A stretch of DNA of 16,133 nt from Lautropia sp. SCN 70-15. GTDB taxonomy: Bacteria; Pseudomonadota; Gammaproteobacteria; Burkholderiales; Burkholderiaceae_E. The translations under genes and the position numbers were made by a program. The stretch covers positions 1-16,133 of the forward strand of contig MEEC01000031.1 of NCBI GenBank assembly GCA_001724315.1. The letters run 5' to 3'. Numbering within the stretch: position 1 is the first letter of the stretch; every line of letters starts with the position of its first letter. Below, one piece after another: positions 7,279-12,961 of the stretch. Under the pieces are notes generated by a model. It did no database searches. It was given only the letters and a program-made list of their open reading frames with translations, and was not told the origin of the DNA.

Positions 7279-8355
7279 CAGTCCTGCCGCGCGCGCCGTG
7301 CTGGCGCGCGCCACCCCCACTTTCTCGCCGGCCACCAGGATCTCCTCCCAGGTGGTGCCGTCGACCGGAATGCCCTCGGCCAGGCGCTTCGCGCGGGTCT
7401 CGCGCTCGGGCTCGCCGGCGATCCGGACCTTGTCCACGCCGGGCGCGGGCGGCGACTGCCGCAGGGATTCCACGAAGGCCAGGCTCTCGCTGGTGAACGA
7501 CTCGCCGCCGCCGCCGGCGCGGGCCGGGTCGATCAGGATGGTCAGCATGCCGTTGTAGACGCGGCGGCTGCCGTCGTGCGGCTTGTGCCAGGTGCCGCCG
7601 CCGGTCAGCGCGCCGCCCAGCAGCTCGCAGACCACCGCGAGCCCGGAGCCCTTGTGATCGCCGAAGGGCAGCAGCGCGCCCCAGGGCGGGATCACGACGT
7701 AGCGCGGGTCGTCGGTCGGCTGGCCCTTGTCGTCGATCAGCCTGCCGGGCGGGACCTTCTCGCCCTTGTTGTGGGCCACACGCATCTTGCCCTGCGCGAC
7801 CGCGCTGGTGGCGAAGTCGAGGATCATCGGCGGCTGGCCGTCGAGCGGCACGCCGATGCAGCAGGGGTTCGTGCCGAAACGCGCATCGGAGCCGCCGAAG
7901 GGCGCCACGCTCGGGCGGGTCATCACGTTGACGAAATGCAGGGAGACCAGCCCCTCGGCGGTGGCCTGCTCGGCCCACTGGCCGATCCGGCCCAGGTGGT
8001 GGGCGTTGGCCAGGGTCATGATGCAGGCGCCGTGCTCGCGCGCGCGCGCGATGCCCATGGCCATCGCGGCCTTGCCGATCGTCTGGCCGTAGCCGCGCTC
8101 GCCGTCGAGCGCGAGCAGCACGCCCGAGTCCATCTTCACGCTGGGCTGGCGGTCGACCAGCAGGCCGCCTTCGAGGCGCGACTCGACGTAGCGCGGGATC
8201 ATGCCCACGCCGTGCGAGTCGTGGCCGGTCAGGTTGGCGCCGACCAGGCTCTCGGCGACCTGTTGCGCCTCCTCGGCCGAGCTGCCGCCGGCCGACACGA
8301 TGGCGGCGATGGCGCGCGTGAGGGCCTGCGATTCGATCGTGATGTATTCCGCCAT
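7273..8355 (-). CDS. Ldh family (malate/L-lactate/ureidoglycolate dehydrogenase-like) NAD(P)-dependent oxidoreductase
   Basis: Members of this fold, unrelated to Rossmann dehydrogenases, interconvert 2-hydroxy and 2-keto acids or reduce cyclic imino acids. The 360-residue length is typical. The catalytic-site motif GHDSHG is at 44-49 with H48 as the expected acid/base. The conserved segments ANAHHLGRIGQWAEQA, FGTNPCCIGVPLDG and DFATSAVAQGKMR follow, and later FGDHKGSGLAVVCELLGGALTGG. The ATG at 8355 is chosen because AAGGAGA lies 8 nt upstream and the family N-terminus (helical ALTRAIAAIVSAGG) begins there. The open frame runs much further upstream, over the aldolase on the other strand. It is divergent from the aldolase across a 162-bp spacer, so shared control is likely. 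Substrate is unknown; a 2-keto acid from the sugar-acid pathway is a reasonable guess. Confidence 0.93.
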   Translation of the reverse strand: MAEYITIESQALTRAIAAIVSAGGSSAEEAQQVAESLVGANLTGHDSHGVGMIPRYVESRLEGGLLVDRQPSVKMDSGVLLALDGERGYGQTIGKAAMAMGIARAREHGACIMTLANAHHLGRIGQWAEQATAEGLVSLHFVNVMTRPSVAPFGGSDARFGTNPCCIGVPLDGQPPMILDFATSAVAQGKMRVAHNKGEKVPPGRLIDDKGQPTDDPRYVVIPPWGALLPFGDHKGSGLAVVCELLGGALTGGGTWHKPHDGSRRVYNGMLTILIDPARAGGGGESFTSESLAFVESLRQSPPAPGVDKVRIAGEPERETRAKRLAEGIPVDGTTWEEILVAGEKVGVARASTARAAGLA

Positions 8356-8363
8356 GCCTGTCG

Positions 8364-8370
8364 TCTCCTT
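8364..8370 (-). promoter_or_regulatory. Shine-Dalgarno site that fixes the Ldh-family start
   Basis: AAGGAGA on the minus strand lies 8 nt before the ATG at 8355. It argues against any upstream start in the long open frame that continues to about 9573. Confidence 0.7.
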
Positions 8371-8372
8371 CC

Positions 8373-8385
8373 GGCCACCGTGGCC
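8373..8385. promoter_or_regulatory. GGCCA-CCG-TGGCC inverted repeat next to the Ldh-family ribosome site
   Basis: Perfect 5-bp arms with a 3-nt centre lie in the divergent spacer, just upstream of the Ldh-family ribosome site. It could be an operator or a 5' leader hairpin. GC-rich palindromes arise easily at this base composition. Confidence 0.3.
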
Positions 8386-8394
8386 AACGGGTCT

Positions 8395-8406
8395 GCAGTT
8401 TACTGC
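8395..8406. promoter_or_regulatory. GCAGT-TT-ACTGC inverted repeat, candidate operator
   Basis: Perfect 5-bp arms around TT sit near the middle of the 162-bp divergent spacer between the Ldh-family gene and the aldolase. It includes one of the few A/T-richer patches there. The position suits a shared operator. Confidence 0.35.
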
Positions 8407-8429
8407 GCGGCGGCCGGGCCCAGAGGGCG

Positions 8430-8446
8430 GCTCGGTACAATCGAGC
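8430..8446 (+). promoter_or_regulatory. TACAAT -10-like box inside a GCTCG-N7-CGAGC inverted repeat
   Basis: TACAAT (8436-8441) differs from the sigma-70 -10 consensus by one base and lies 77 nt before the aldolase TTG. It is framed exactly by GCTCG (8430-8434) and CGAGC (8442-8446). A protein bound to the repeat would cover the -10 region, as a repressor does. No clear -35 hexamer is visible 17 nt upstream. Confidence 0.45.
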
Positions 8447-8504
8447 GCGATCCCGGAACGACCCGGCGCGGATCCGCGCCCGAATCGCAACCAGAACCAG
8501 AACG

Positions 8505-8511
8505 AAAGGAG
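8505..8511 (+). promoter_or_regulatory. Shine-Dalgarno site that fixes a TTG start for the aldolase
   Basis: AAAGGAG ends 6 nt before the TTG at 8518. The alternative in-frame GTG at 8530 would be 18 nt away, too far for this site. Confidence 0.65.
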
Positions 8512-8517
8512 CCCCGA

Positions 8518-9285
8518 TTGGAACTGCCCGTGAACGCCTTCAAGCACGCGATCGCCGCCGGCCGGCCGCAGATCGGCCTGTGGTCCAGCATCCCGTCGAA
8601 CTACACGGTGGAGGTGATCGCTGGGGCAGGTTTCGACTGGATCCTGCTCGATACCGAGCACTCGCCCAACGACCTCGAGTCGGTGTTCTCGCAGCTGCAG
8701 GCGGCGGCCGGCTATCCGCAGACCTCGGCCATCGTGCGCGTGCCCTGGAGCGACCAGGTGATCCTGAAGCGCTACCTCGACGCCGGCGTGCAGACGGTGC
8801 TGATCCCCTTCGTGTCCACCGCCGAGGAGGCGCGCGCGGCGGTTTCCTACACCCGTTATCCGCCCAAGGGGGTTCGCGGCGTGGGCGGCACCACCCGGGC
8901 CACGCGCTTCGGCCGGGTGCGCGACTACACGAAGCACGTCGAGCGCGAACTCTGCGTGCTGGTGCAGGTCGAAACGAAGCAGGGCCTGGAGGAGATCGAG
9001 GCGATCTGCGCGGTCGACGGCGTGGACGGCGTGTTCATCGGGCCGGCCGACCTGCACGCCTCGCTGGGCTACACCGGCGAGACCGGCAATCCGGAAGTGC
9101 TGCCCATCATCGACGACGCGATCCGCCGGATTCGGGCCGCCGGCAAGGCGCCGGGCGTGCTCACGCCGGTCGAGTCGCTGGCCCGGCGCTGGCTCGACTG
9201 CGGCGCGCTGTTCGTGGCGGTGGGTGCCGACGTGGGCGTGCTGGCGCGCGGCGCCGAGGCGCTGGCCCAGCGCTTCAAGGCCTGA
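8518..9285 (+). CDS. HpcH/HpaI family class II aldolase
   Basis: Such enzymes reversibly cleave 2-keto-3-deoxy (or 4-hydroxy-2-keto) acids to pyruvate and an aldehyde in a metal-dependent reaction. The 255-residue protein is a normal-length TIM barrel. Key residues are visible: catalytic H48 in DTEHSPND, pyruvate-binding R74 in IVRVPW, and metal ligands E152 in VQVETKQGLE and D178 in GPADLHASLG. Sequence around the opening (GLWSSIPS) and DTEHSP is like the 2-keto-3-deoxy-L-rhamnonate and HpaI aldolases. The start is TTG at 8518 because of its ribosome site; GTG at 8530 would remove four residues. It opens a plus-strand run with the SDR 19 bp downstream. With the dehydratase at 27-1760 it would complete a route from aldonate to pyruvate plus, for a pentonate, glycolaldehyde. 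That link is inferred, since the two genes are about 7 kb apart. Confidence 0.94.
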   Translation: MELPVNAFKHAIAAGRPQIGLWSSIPSNYTVEVIAGAGFDWILLDTEHSPNDLESVFSQLQAAAGYPQTSAIVRVPWSDQVILKRYLDAGVQTVLIPFVSTAEEARAAVSYTRYPPKGVRGVGGTTRATRFGRVRDYTKHVERELCVLVQVETKQGLEEIEAICAVDGVDGVFIGPADLHASLGYTGETGNPEVLPIIDDAIRRIRAAGKAPGVLTPVESLARRWLDCGALFVAVGADVGVLARGAEALAQRFKA

Positions 9286-9304
9286 CGGCGAGCGGATTCC
9301 GGCC

Positions 9305-10090
9305 ATGCAGCTCGAGCTCGACAAGCGCGTCGTCGTCGTGACCGGCGCCAGCAAGGGAATCGGCTTCGCCTGCGCGAAGGCCTTCGCCCGCGAGGGCGCC
9401 ACCGTGGTGGGCGTGTCCCGCTCGGCCGAAGCGCTCGAGCGGGCGCGCGAGCGGCTGGCCGCCGAGGGGCTGGCCATGGCGGTGGTGGCAGCCGATCTGC
9501 GCGACGCCGATGCGGCGCTCGCGGCGGTGGGCGAGATCGAGGCCACGATCGGCCCGATCGACGTGCTGGTCAACTCGGCCGGCGCGGCGCGGCGCTACGG
9601 CCCCGACGAGCTCGACGCCGCCGCCTTCAGGCAGGCGATGGACGCCAAGTACTTCACCACGGTCCACATGATGGAGCCGGTTGCGAAGCGGATGGCCGCG
9701 CGCGGCCGCGGCGCGATCGTGAACATCGTCGGCCAGGGCGGCCGGCAGGCCGGCACGATGCACATCGCCGGCGGGTCGGCCAACGCGGCGCTGATGCTGG
9801 CCACGGTCGGCATGGCCCAGGCCTGGGCGGCCAAGGGCGTGCGGGTCAACGCGATCAACCCCGGCCTCACCCGGACCTCGCGGGTCGAGGAGGGCCTGGA
9901 GGCCGAGTCGCGCGCCACCGGCGCGAGCCGCGATGCGCTGCTGGCGAAGTCGATCGCGAAGATCCCGATGGGACGGATGGCCGAGCCCGAGGAGATCGCC
10001 GACGTGGCGCTGTTCCTGGCCTCGCCGCGCGCCTCGTACGTCTCGGGCGCGATCGTGCCGATGGACGGCTGTGCGGCTTCGGTGATCTGA
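9305..10090 (+). CDS. SDR-fold protein lacking the canonical catalytic Tyr-Lys
   Basis: The 261-residue protein has a complete classical short-chain dehydrogenase scaffold: cofactor loop TGASKGIG at 13-20, an acidic D64-containing ADL, NSAG at 90-93, and the VNAINPG segment ending at P186-G187. Near the C-terminus are PMGRMAEPEEIADVALFLAS and YVSGAIVPMDGC. The active-site region is different. Where YxxxK is expected before the AAL of helix F, the protein reads GGSANAAL, placing G156 at the Tyr position and N160 at the Lys position. The usual serine region reads NIVGQGG, and the helix-E asparagine appears as K115. Normal SDR hydride-transfer chemistry is therefore unlikely unless H153 or another residue substitutes. 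I recall related SDRs with an xNAAL motif, so this is probably a conserved divergent group rather than a damaged gene. It follows the aldolase by 19 bp and precedes the antiporter by 15 bp. Confidence 0.9.
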   Translation: MQLELDKRVVVVTGASKGIGFACAKAFAREGATVVGVSRSAEALERARERLAAEGLAMAVVAADLRDADAALAAVGEIEATIGPIDVLVNSAGAARRYGPDELDAAAFRQAMDAKYFTTVHMMEPVAKRMAARGRGAIVNIVGQGGRQAGTMHIAGGSANAALMLATVGMAQAWAAKGVRVNAINPGLTRTSRVEEGLEAESRATGASRDALLAKSIAKIPMGRMAEPEEIADVALFLASPRASYVSGAIVPMDGCAASVI

Positions 10091-10105
10091 GCGCGGCGCA
10101 CCGCG

Positions 10106-11863
10106 ATGCACGAGTCGGGCATTCCCCACCTGCGCGAGGCGCTGCTCTTCCTCGCGCTGGCCGGGATCCTGATCCCGCTGCTGCAGCGCTTCCGGATCAG
10201 CAACGTGCTCGGCTTCCTCGTCGTGGGCCTGGTCGTCGGGCCCTTCGGGCTGGGCCGCTTCGCGGCCGACCTGCCCTGGCTCTCCTGGCTCTCGTTCTCG
10301 GGCGGGCCGGGTGTGGCGGCGCTGGCCGAGATGGGCGTGATGTTCCTGATGTTCTCGATCGGGCTGGAGCTTTCCACCGAACGGCTGTGGGCGATGCGTC
10401 GCTGGGTCTTCGGCGCGGGCACGCTGCAGATCGTGGTGACCGCGGTCGCGGTCGGGCTGATCGCGGCGCGCTTCGGTCACGCGGCCGACACCGCACTGCT
10501 GATCGGGCTCATCCTGGCCTTCTCCTCCACCGCGGTGGTGATGCAGTTGCTCAGCGCCCGGCACGAGCTCGGCACGCCGACCGGGCGCTCGGTGTTCTCG
10601 ATCCTGCTGATGCAGGACCTGGCCGTGGTGCCGGTGCTGATCCTGGTCGGGACCCTGGGCAGTCCGGGCGGCGGCGGCGTGACGCTGTCGGTGGCCATCG
10701 CGCTGCTGAAGGCGGCCGCGGCGATCGCGTTCATCTACCTGCTCGGCCGGCGGGTCATCCGGCCGCTGTTCCGCTGGTTCGCCGCATCCCGGCAGGCCGA
10801 CACCTTCATGGCGCTGACGCTGCTGAGCTCGCTGGGCATCGCGTCGCTGACCTTCGCCGCCGGGCTGTCGATGGCGCTGGGCGCGTTCCTCGCCGGGCTC
10901 TTGCTGGCGGAGACCGAGTTCCGCCATGAGGTCGAGGTCACGATCGAGCCGTTCCGCGGGCTGCTGATGGGCCTGTTCTTCATGTCGGTGGGCATGGGCA
11001 TCGACCCGGCCGCCATCCTGCGCAGTCCGGGCTGGCTGCTGGCGGCGCTGCTCGGCCTGTTCGCGCTGAAGTCGCTGGTGGTCGCGGTGCTGGCGCGGGC
11101 GTTCGGGCTGGCCACCGGCCGCAGCGTCGAAGCCGGACTGCTGCTCGGCCAGGGCGGCGAGTTCGCATTCATCGTGATCGGCGCGGCGCTGGCCTCGAAG
11201 CTGCTCGATGCGCAGCTCGCCGCCTCGCTGATGCTGCTGATCGGCCTGTCGCTGTTCGTCACGCCGCTCTTCGCTTCGCTGGGCCGGGCGCTGGGCGAGC
11301 GGATCGAGCGGTCCCGGGTGGCACCCGCGGCCGGCGAAGTCGAGTTGCCGCGCGGGCTGGACGGTCACGTGGTGATCGCCGGCTACGGCCGGGTCGGGCA
11401 GCTGATGTCCGGGCTGCTCGACGCGCAGGGCATCGCCTGGGTGGCGATCGACGACCGGCCGGCCACGGCGGCGCGCTTCCACTCGAAGGGCCTGCCGGTC
11501 TTCGTGGGCGATGCCGGCCGCGCCGAGCTGCTGCGCAGGCTCGGCCTGGATGCCGCGCGCGCGGTGGGGCTCACGATGGACCAGCCCGCCGCGGCGCTGC
11601 ACGCGCTGGCCGCGCTGCGGCAGGAGTGGCCGGCCCTGCCGGTGCTGGCGCGGGCCCGCGACGAGGCGCACGCGGCCGAGCTGCGCCGAGCGGGGGCGTC
11701 GGAGGTGGTGCCCGAGACGCTGGAGTCCGCGCTGCAGCTCGGGGCCCGGGTGCTCGACACGGCCGGCCTGCCCGAGGAGGCGGTCGCGCGGCTGGTCGAG
11801 CTGGAGCGCGGGCGTCGCCAGGCGTCATGGAGCGCCGGCGGCTCGCGCCGCGAGGCGGACTGA
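10106..11863 (+). CDS. CPA2 family K+/H+ antiporter, Kef type, with RCK domain
   Basis: This inner-membrane protein should exchange K+ for H+. The 585 residues have an N-terminal membrane domain of about 12 helices (roughly 8-400), including the Q170-D171 pair in LLMQDLAVVPVL that marks the Kef ion path. A cytoplasmic RCK/TrkA-N domain follows from about residue 420, with the nucleotide loop GYGRVG (426-431). The loop at about 271-288 (EFRHEVEVTIEPFRG, followed by LLMGLFF) resembles the regulatory Q-loop of KefB/KefC. Whether glutathione gates it cannot be read by eye, and no KefF/KefG ancillary subunit is present. The start is the ATG 15 bp after the SDR stop, without an obvious ribosome site, so translation may be coupled. 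It converges on the methylglyoxal synthase-like gene. General names such as YbaL- or KefB-like are also possible. Confidence 0.93.
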   Translation: MHESGIPHLREALLFLALAGILIPLLQRFRISNVLGFLVVGLVVGPFGLGRFAADLPWLSWLSFSGGPGVAALAEMGVMFLMFSIGLELSTERLWAMRRWVFGAGTLQIVVTAVAVGLIAARFGHAADTALLIGLILAFSSTAVVMQLLSARHELGTPTGRSVFSILLMQDLAVVPVLILVGTLGSPGGGGVTLSVAIALLKAAAAIAFIYLLGRRVIRPLFRWFAASRQADTFMALTLLSSLGIASLTFAAGLSMALGAFLAGLLLAETEFRHEVEVTIEPFRGLLMGLFFMSVGMGIDPAAILRSPGWLLAALLGLFALKSLVVAVLARAFGLATGRSVEAGLLLGQGGEFAFIVIGAALASKLLDAQLAASLMLLIGLSLFVTPLFASLGRALGERIERSRVAPAAGEVELPRGLDGHVVIAGYGRVGQLMSGLLDAQGIAWVAIDDRPATAARFHSKGLPVFVGDAGRAELLRRLGLDAARAVGLTMDQPAAALHALAALRQEWPALPVLARARDEAHAAELRRAGASEVVPETLESALQLGARVLDTAGLPEEAVARLVELERGRRQASWSAGGSRREAD

Positions 11864-11907
11864 ACCGGGCCCGGCCGCGGGCGCTCCGACGCGGCCTCGG
11901 CGGGAGA

Positions 11908-11960
11908 CCTCGGCGGGGGGCCTCAGCGAGGCTGCCTCGGCGGGGGGGCTTCAGCGAGGC
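11908..11960. repeat. Two tandem 27-28-bp hairpin repeats in the convergent spacer
   Basis: A unit starting CCTCGGCGGGGGG and ending in a CTCAGCGAGGC hairpin occurs at 11908-11934 and again, with one extra G and a few changes, from 11935. A partial copy, CCTCGGCGGGAGA, precedes them at 11895-11907. Each unit holds a stem: GCCTC-AGC-GAGGC at 11920-11932 and the wobble-paired GCTTC-AGC-GAGGC at 11948-11960. The second overlaps the stop codon of the methylglyoxal synthase-like gene. The array fills most of the 87-bp gap after the antiporter and may help end both transcripts, though no T-tract is present. Confidence 0.65.
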
Positions 11961-12907
11961 GGGATCGGCGGGCTGCCCCGGCGCGCAGCTTCGCGCGCGC
12001 CGACGTCGGCGATCCAGGCCTGCGCGGTGACCAGGTCGCCGTAGCAGGCCACCTGGTCGGTGACGGTGCGCGCGGCGCGCTCGAGCAGCTGGATGTCGGC
12101 CTCGTGCTGGCGCGCGACGTGAGGGTCTTCCAGGAACAGCACCCGCTGGCAGGCGCCGTCGAGCAGCAGCTCGGCGATCTGCGCGTCGCCGCCCAGCGGC
12201 CCGCTCTTCAGCGCGCGGACCCAGTCGCCCTGACGTTCCGGGCGCAGTTCCCGGGCCAGCGCGTTCAGCAGCCCGCCGGTGGTTCCGGTGGCCACCCGCA
12301 TCGCGAAGCGGTCGAAGAAGTCGAAGTGTGCGCGGACCAGCTCGATCATCTCGGCCTTGCGCGCGTCGTGGGCCACCAGCGCGATCGCCTGCGAGCCGAA
12401 GTCGAAGACCGGGTCGAGCGCCGGGTTGGGCGCGGCGCCGGCGGCCACCGCGCGCAGCTCGAACCACTCGCGCGCGCCGAGCAACGTGGACAGGAAGGGC
12501 CTGGCGTGGATGATGCACTGGCGCTTGAGCGCGACCGCCTCGGGGAAGGTCGACGACGGATCGACCGGGTCGATCAGGTAGATCGCCGCGTGGATCGCGC
12601 CGGCGGGGTCGGGATCGACCACCCGCGACACCAGGCGCATCAGTCCGCCCTCGCGGCCGTAGGGGTAGCGGACCAGCCCCGGGTAGCCCTCGAGCAGGCC
12701 TTCACGGCGGATCGCGTCGTGCGTGCGGCCGACCGCAAGCAGGGTGGGCCGAAGCGGATCGCGGACCGCCGGCTCGATCTCGCGGATCAGCCGGAACAGC
12801 GCGGCGTCGGGCGCGTCGTGGTGCAGACGGTTGGCGGCGAGTCCGATCCGCAGGGAAGGGCTGTCGGAACGAGAAGGGGGAAGGGAGAAGGGGGAAGGGG
12901 ATGGCAT
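11951..12907 (-). CDS. Tandem methylglyoxal synthase-like protein (intact C-terminal, degenerate N-terminal domain)
   Basis: Methylglyoxal synthase converts dihydroxyacetone phosphate to methylglyoxal and phosphate. The C-terminal half (about 173-300) matches E. coli MgsA motif by motif: H180-D181 and K184 in AHDARK, the phosphate loop GTTG at 208-211, SGPLGGD with catalytic D241, and H268 and D271 in DPHVARQHEADI. The N-terminal half (about 19-150) is a second copy of the fold that aligns without gaps over DPVDPSSTFPEAVALKRQC, but has lost the active residues: N26 for the AHD histidine, GRTH for GTTG, GGL for GGD, T120 and E123 for the last His and Asp. MgsA is normally about 150 residues, so this 318-residue protein is double length. 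The ATG at 12907 is the first start after an in-frame stop; no good ribosome site is visible. It converges on the Kef-type antiporter. Confidence 0.88.
   Translation of the reverse strand: MPSPSPFSLPPSRSDSPSLRIGLAANRLHHDAPDAALFRLIREIEPAVRDPLRPTLLAVGRTHDAIRREGLLEGYPGLVRYPYGREGGLMRLVSRVVDPDPAGAIHAAIYLIDPVDPSSTFPEAVALKRQCIIHARPFLSTLLGAREWFELRAVAAGAAPNPALDPVFDFGSQAIALVAHDARKAEMIELVRAHFDFFDRFAMRVATGTTGGLLNALARELRPERQGDWVRALKSGPLGGDAQIAELLLDGACQRVLFLEDPHVARQHEADIQLLERAARTVTDQVACYGDLVTAQAWIADVGAREAARRGSPPIPPR
12871..12898 (+). repeat. Perfect 14-bp tandem repeat x2 at the start of the methylglyoxal synthase-like gene
   Basis: GAGAAGGGGGAAGG is repeated exactly at 12871-12884 and 12885-12898. It encodes residues 4-13 of the methylglyoxal synthase-like protein (a Pro/Ser-rich leader before the domain begins at about residue 19). 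Fourteen is not a multiple of three, so loss or gain of one unit would shift that gene's frame. Confidence 0.85.
12876..12900 (+). other. Candidate G-quadruplex motif between divergent genes
   Basis: Four runs of three or more G (GGGGG, GGG, GGGGG, GGGG) are separated by loops AA, AGAA and AA on the plus strand. This satisfies the usual G3+N1-7 pattern. It lies 62 nt upstream of the peptidase start and in the first codons of the opposite gene. Folding in the cell is not shown. Confidence 0.5.
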
Positions 12908-12917
12908 GGGGCGGATC

Positions 12918-12927
12918 GCTTAAGCTT
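12918..12927. promoter_or_regulatory. GCTTAAGCTT palindromic A/T patch, possible divergent -10 region
   Basis: The only A/T-rich patch between the divergent starts contains the palindromes GCTTAAGC (12918-12925) and AAGCTT (12922-12927). It gives a -10-like TAAGCT on the plus strand and TAAGCG on the minus strand. No convincing -35 boxes accompany it. Confidence 0.25.
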
Positions 12928-12961
12928 GGGGCGGTCGATACCGAATGATGCCTGCGTGACG

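Noticed and set aside
7576..8517. Upstream extension of the aldolase frame
   Set aside because: It overlaps the Ldh-family gene in antisense and passes through the promoter spacer; the ribosome site at 8505-8511 marks the start.
8356..9573. Upstream extension of the Ldh-family gene to a 766-residue fusion
   Set aside because: The extension is antisense to the aldolase, and a clear ribosome site precedes the ATG at 8355.
9275..11671. 798-codon minus-strand open frame opposite the SDR and antiporter
   Set aside because: Arg/Gln/His-rich antisense translation without motifs, while the plus strand encodes membrane helices and Rossmann motifs.
12104..12961. Upstream extension of the M14 peptidase frame
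   Set aside because: It runs opposite the methylglyoxal synthase-like gene and its peptide has no motif; the peptidase fold begins shortly after the ATG at 12962.
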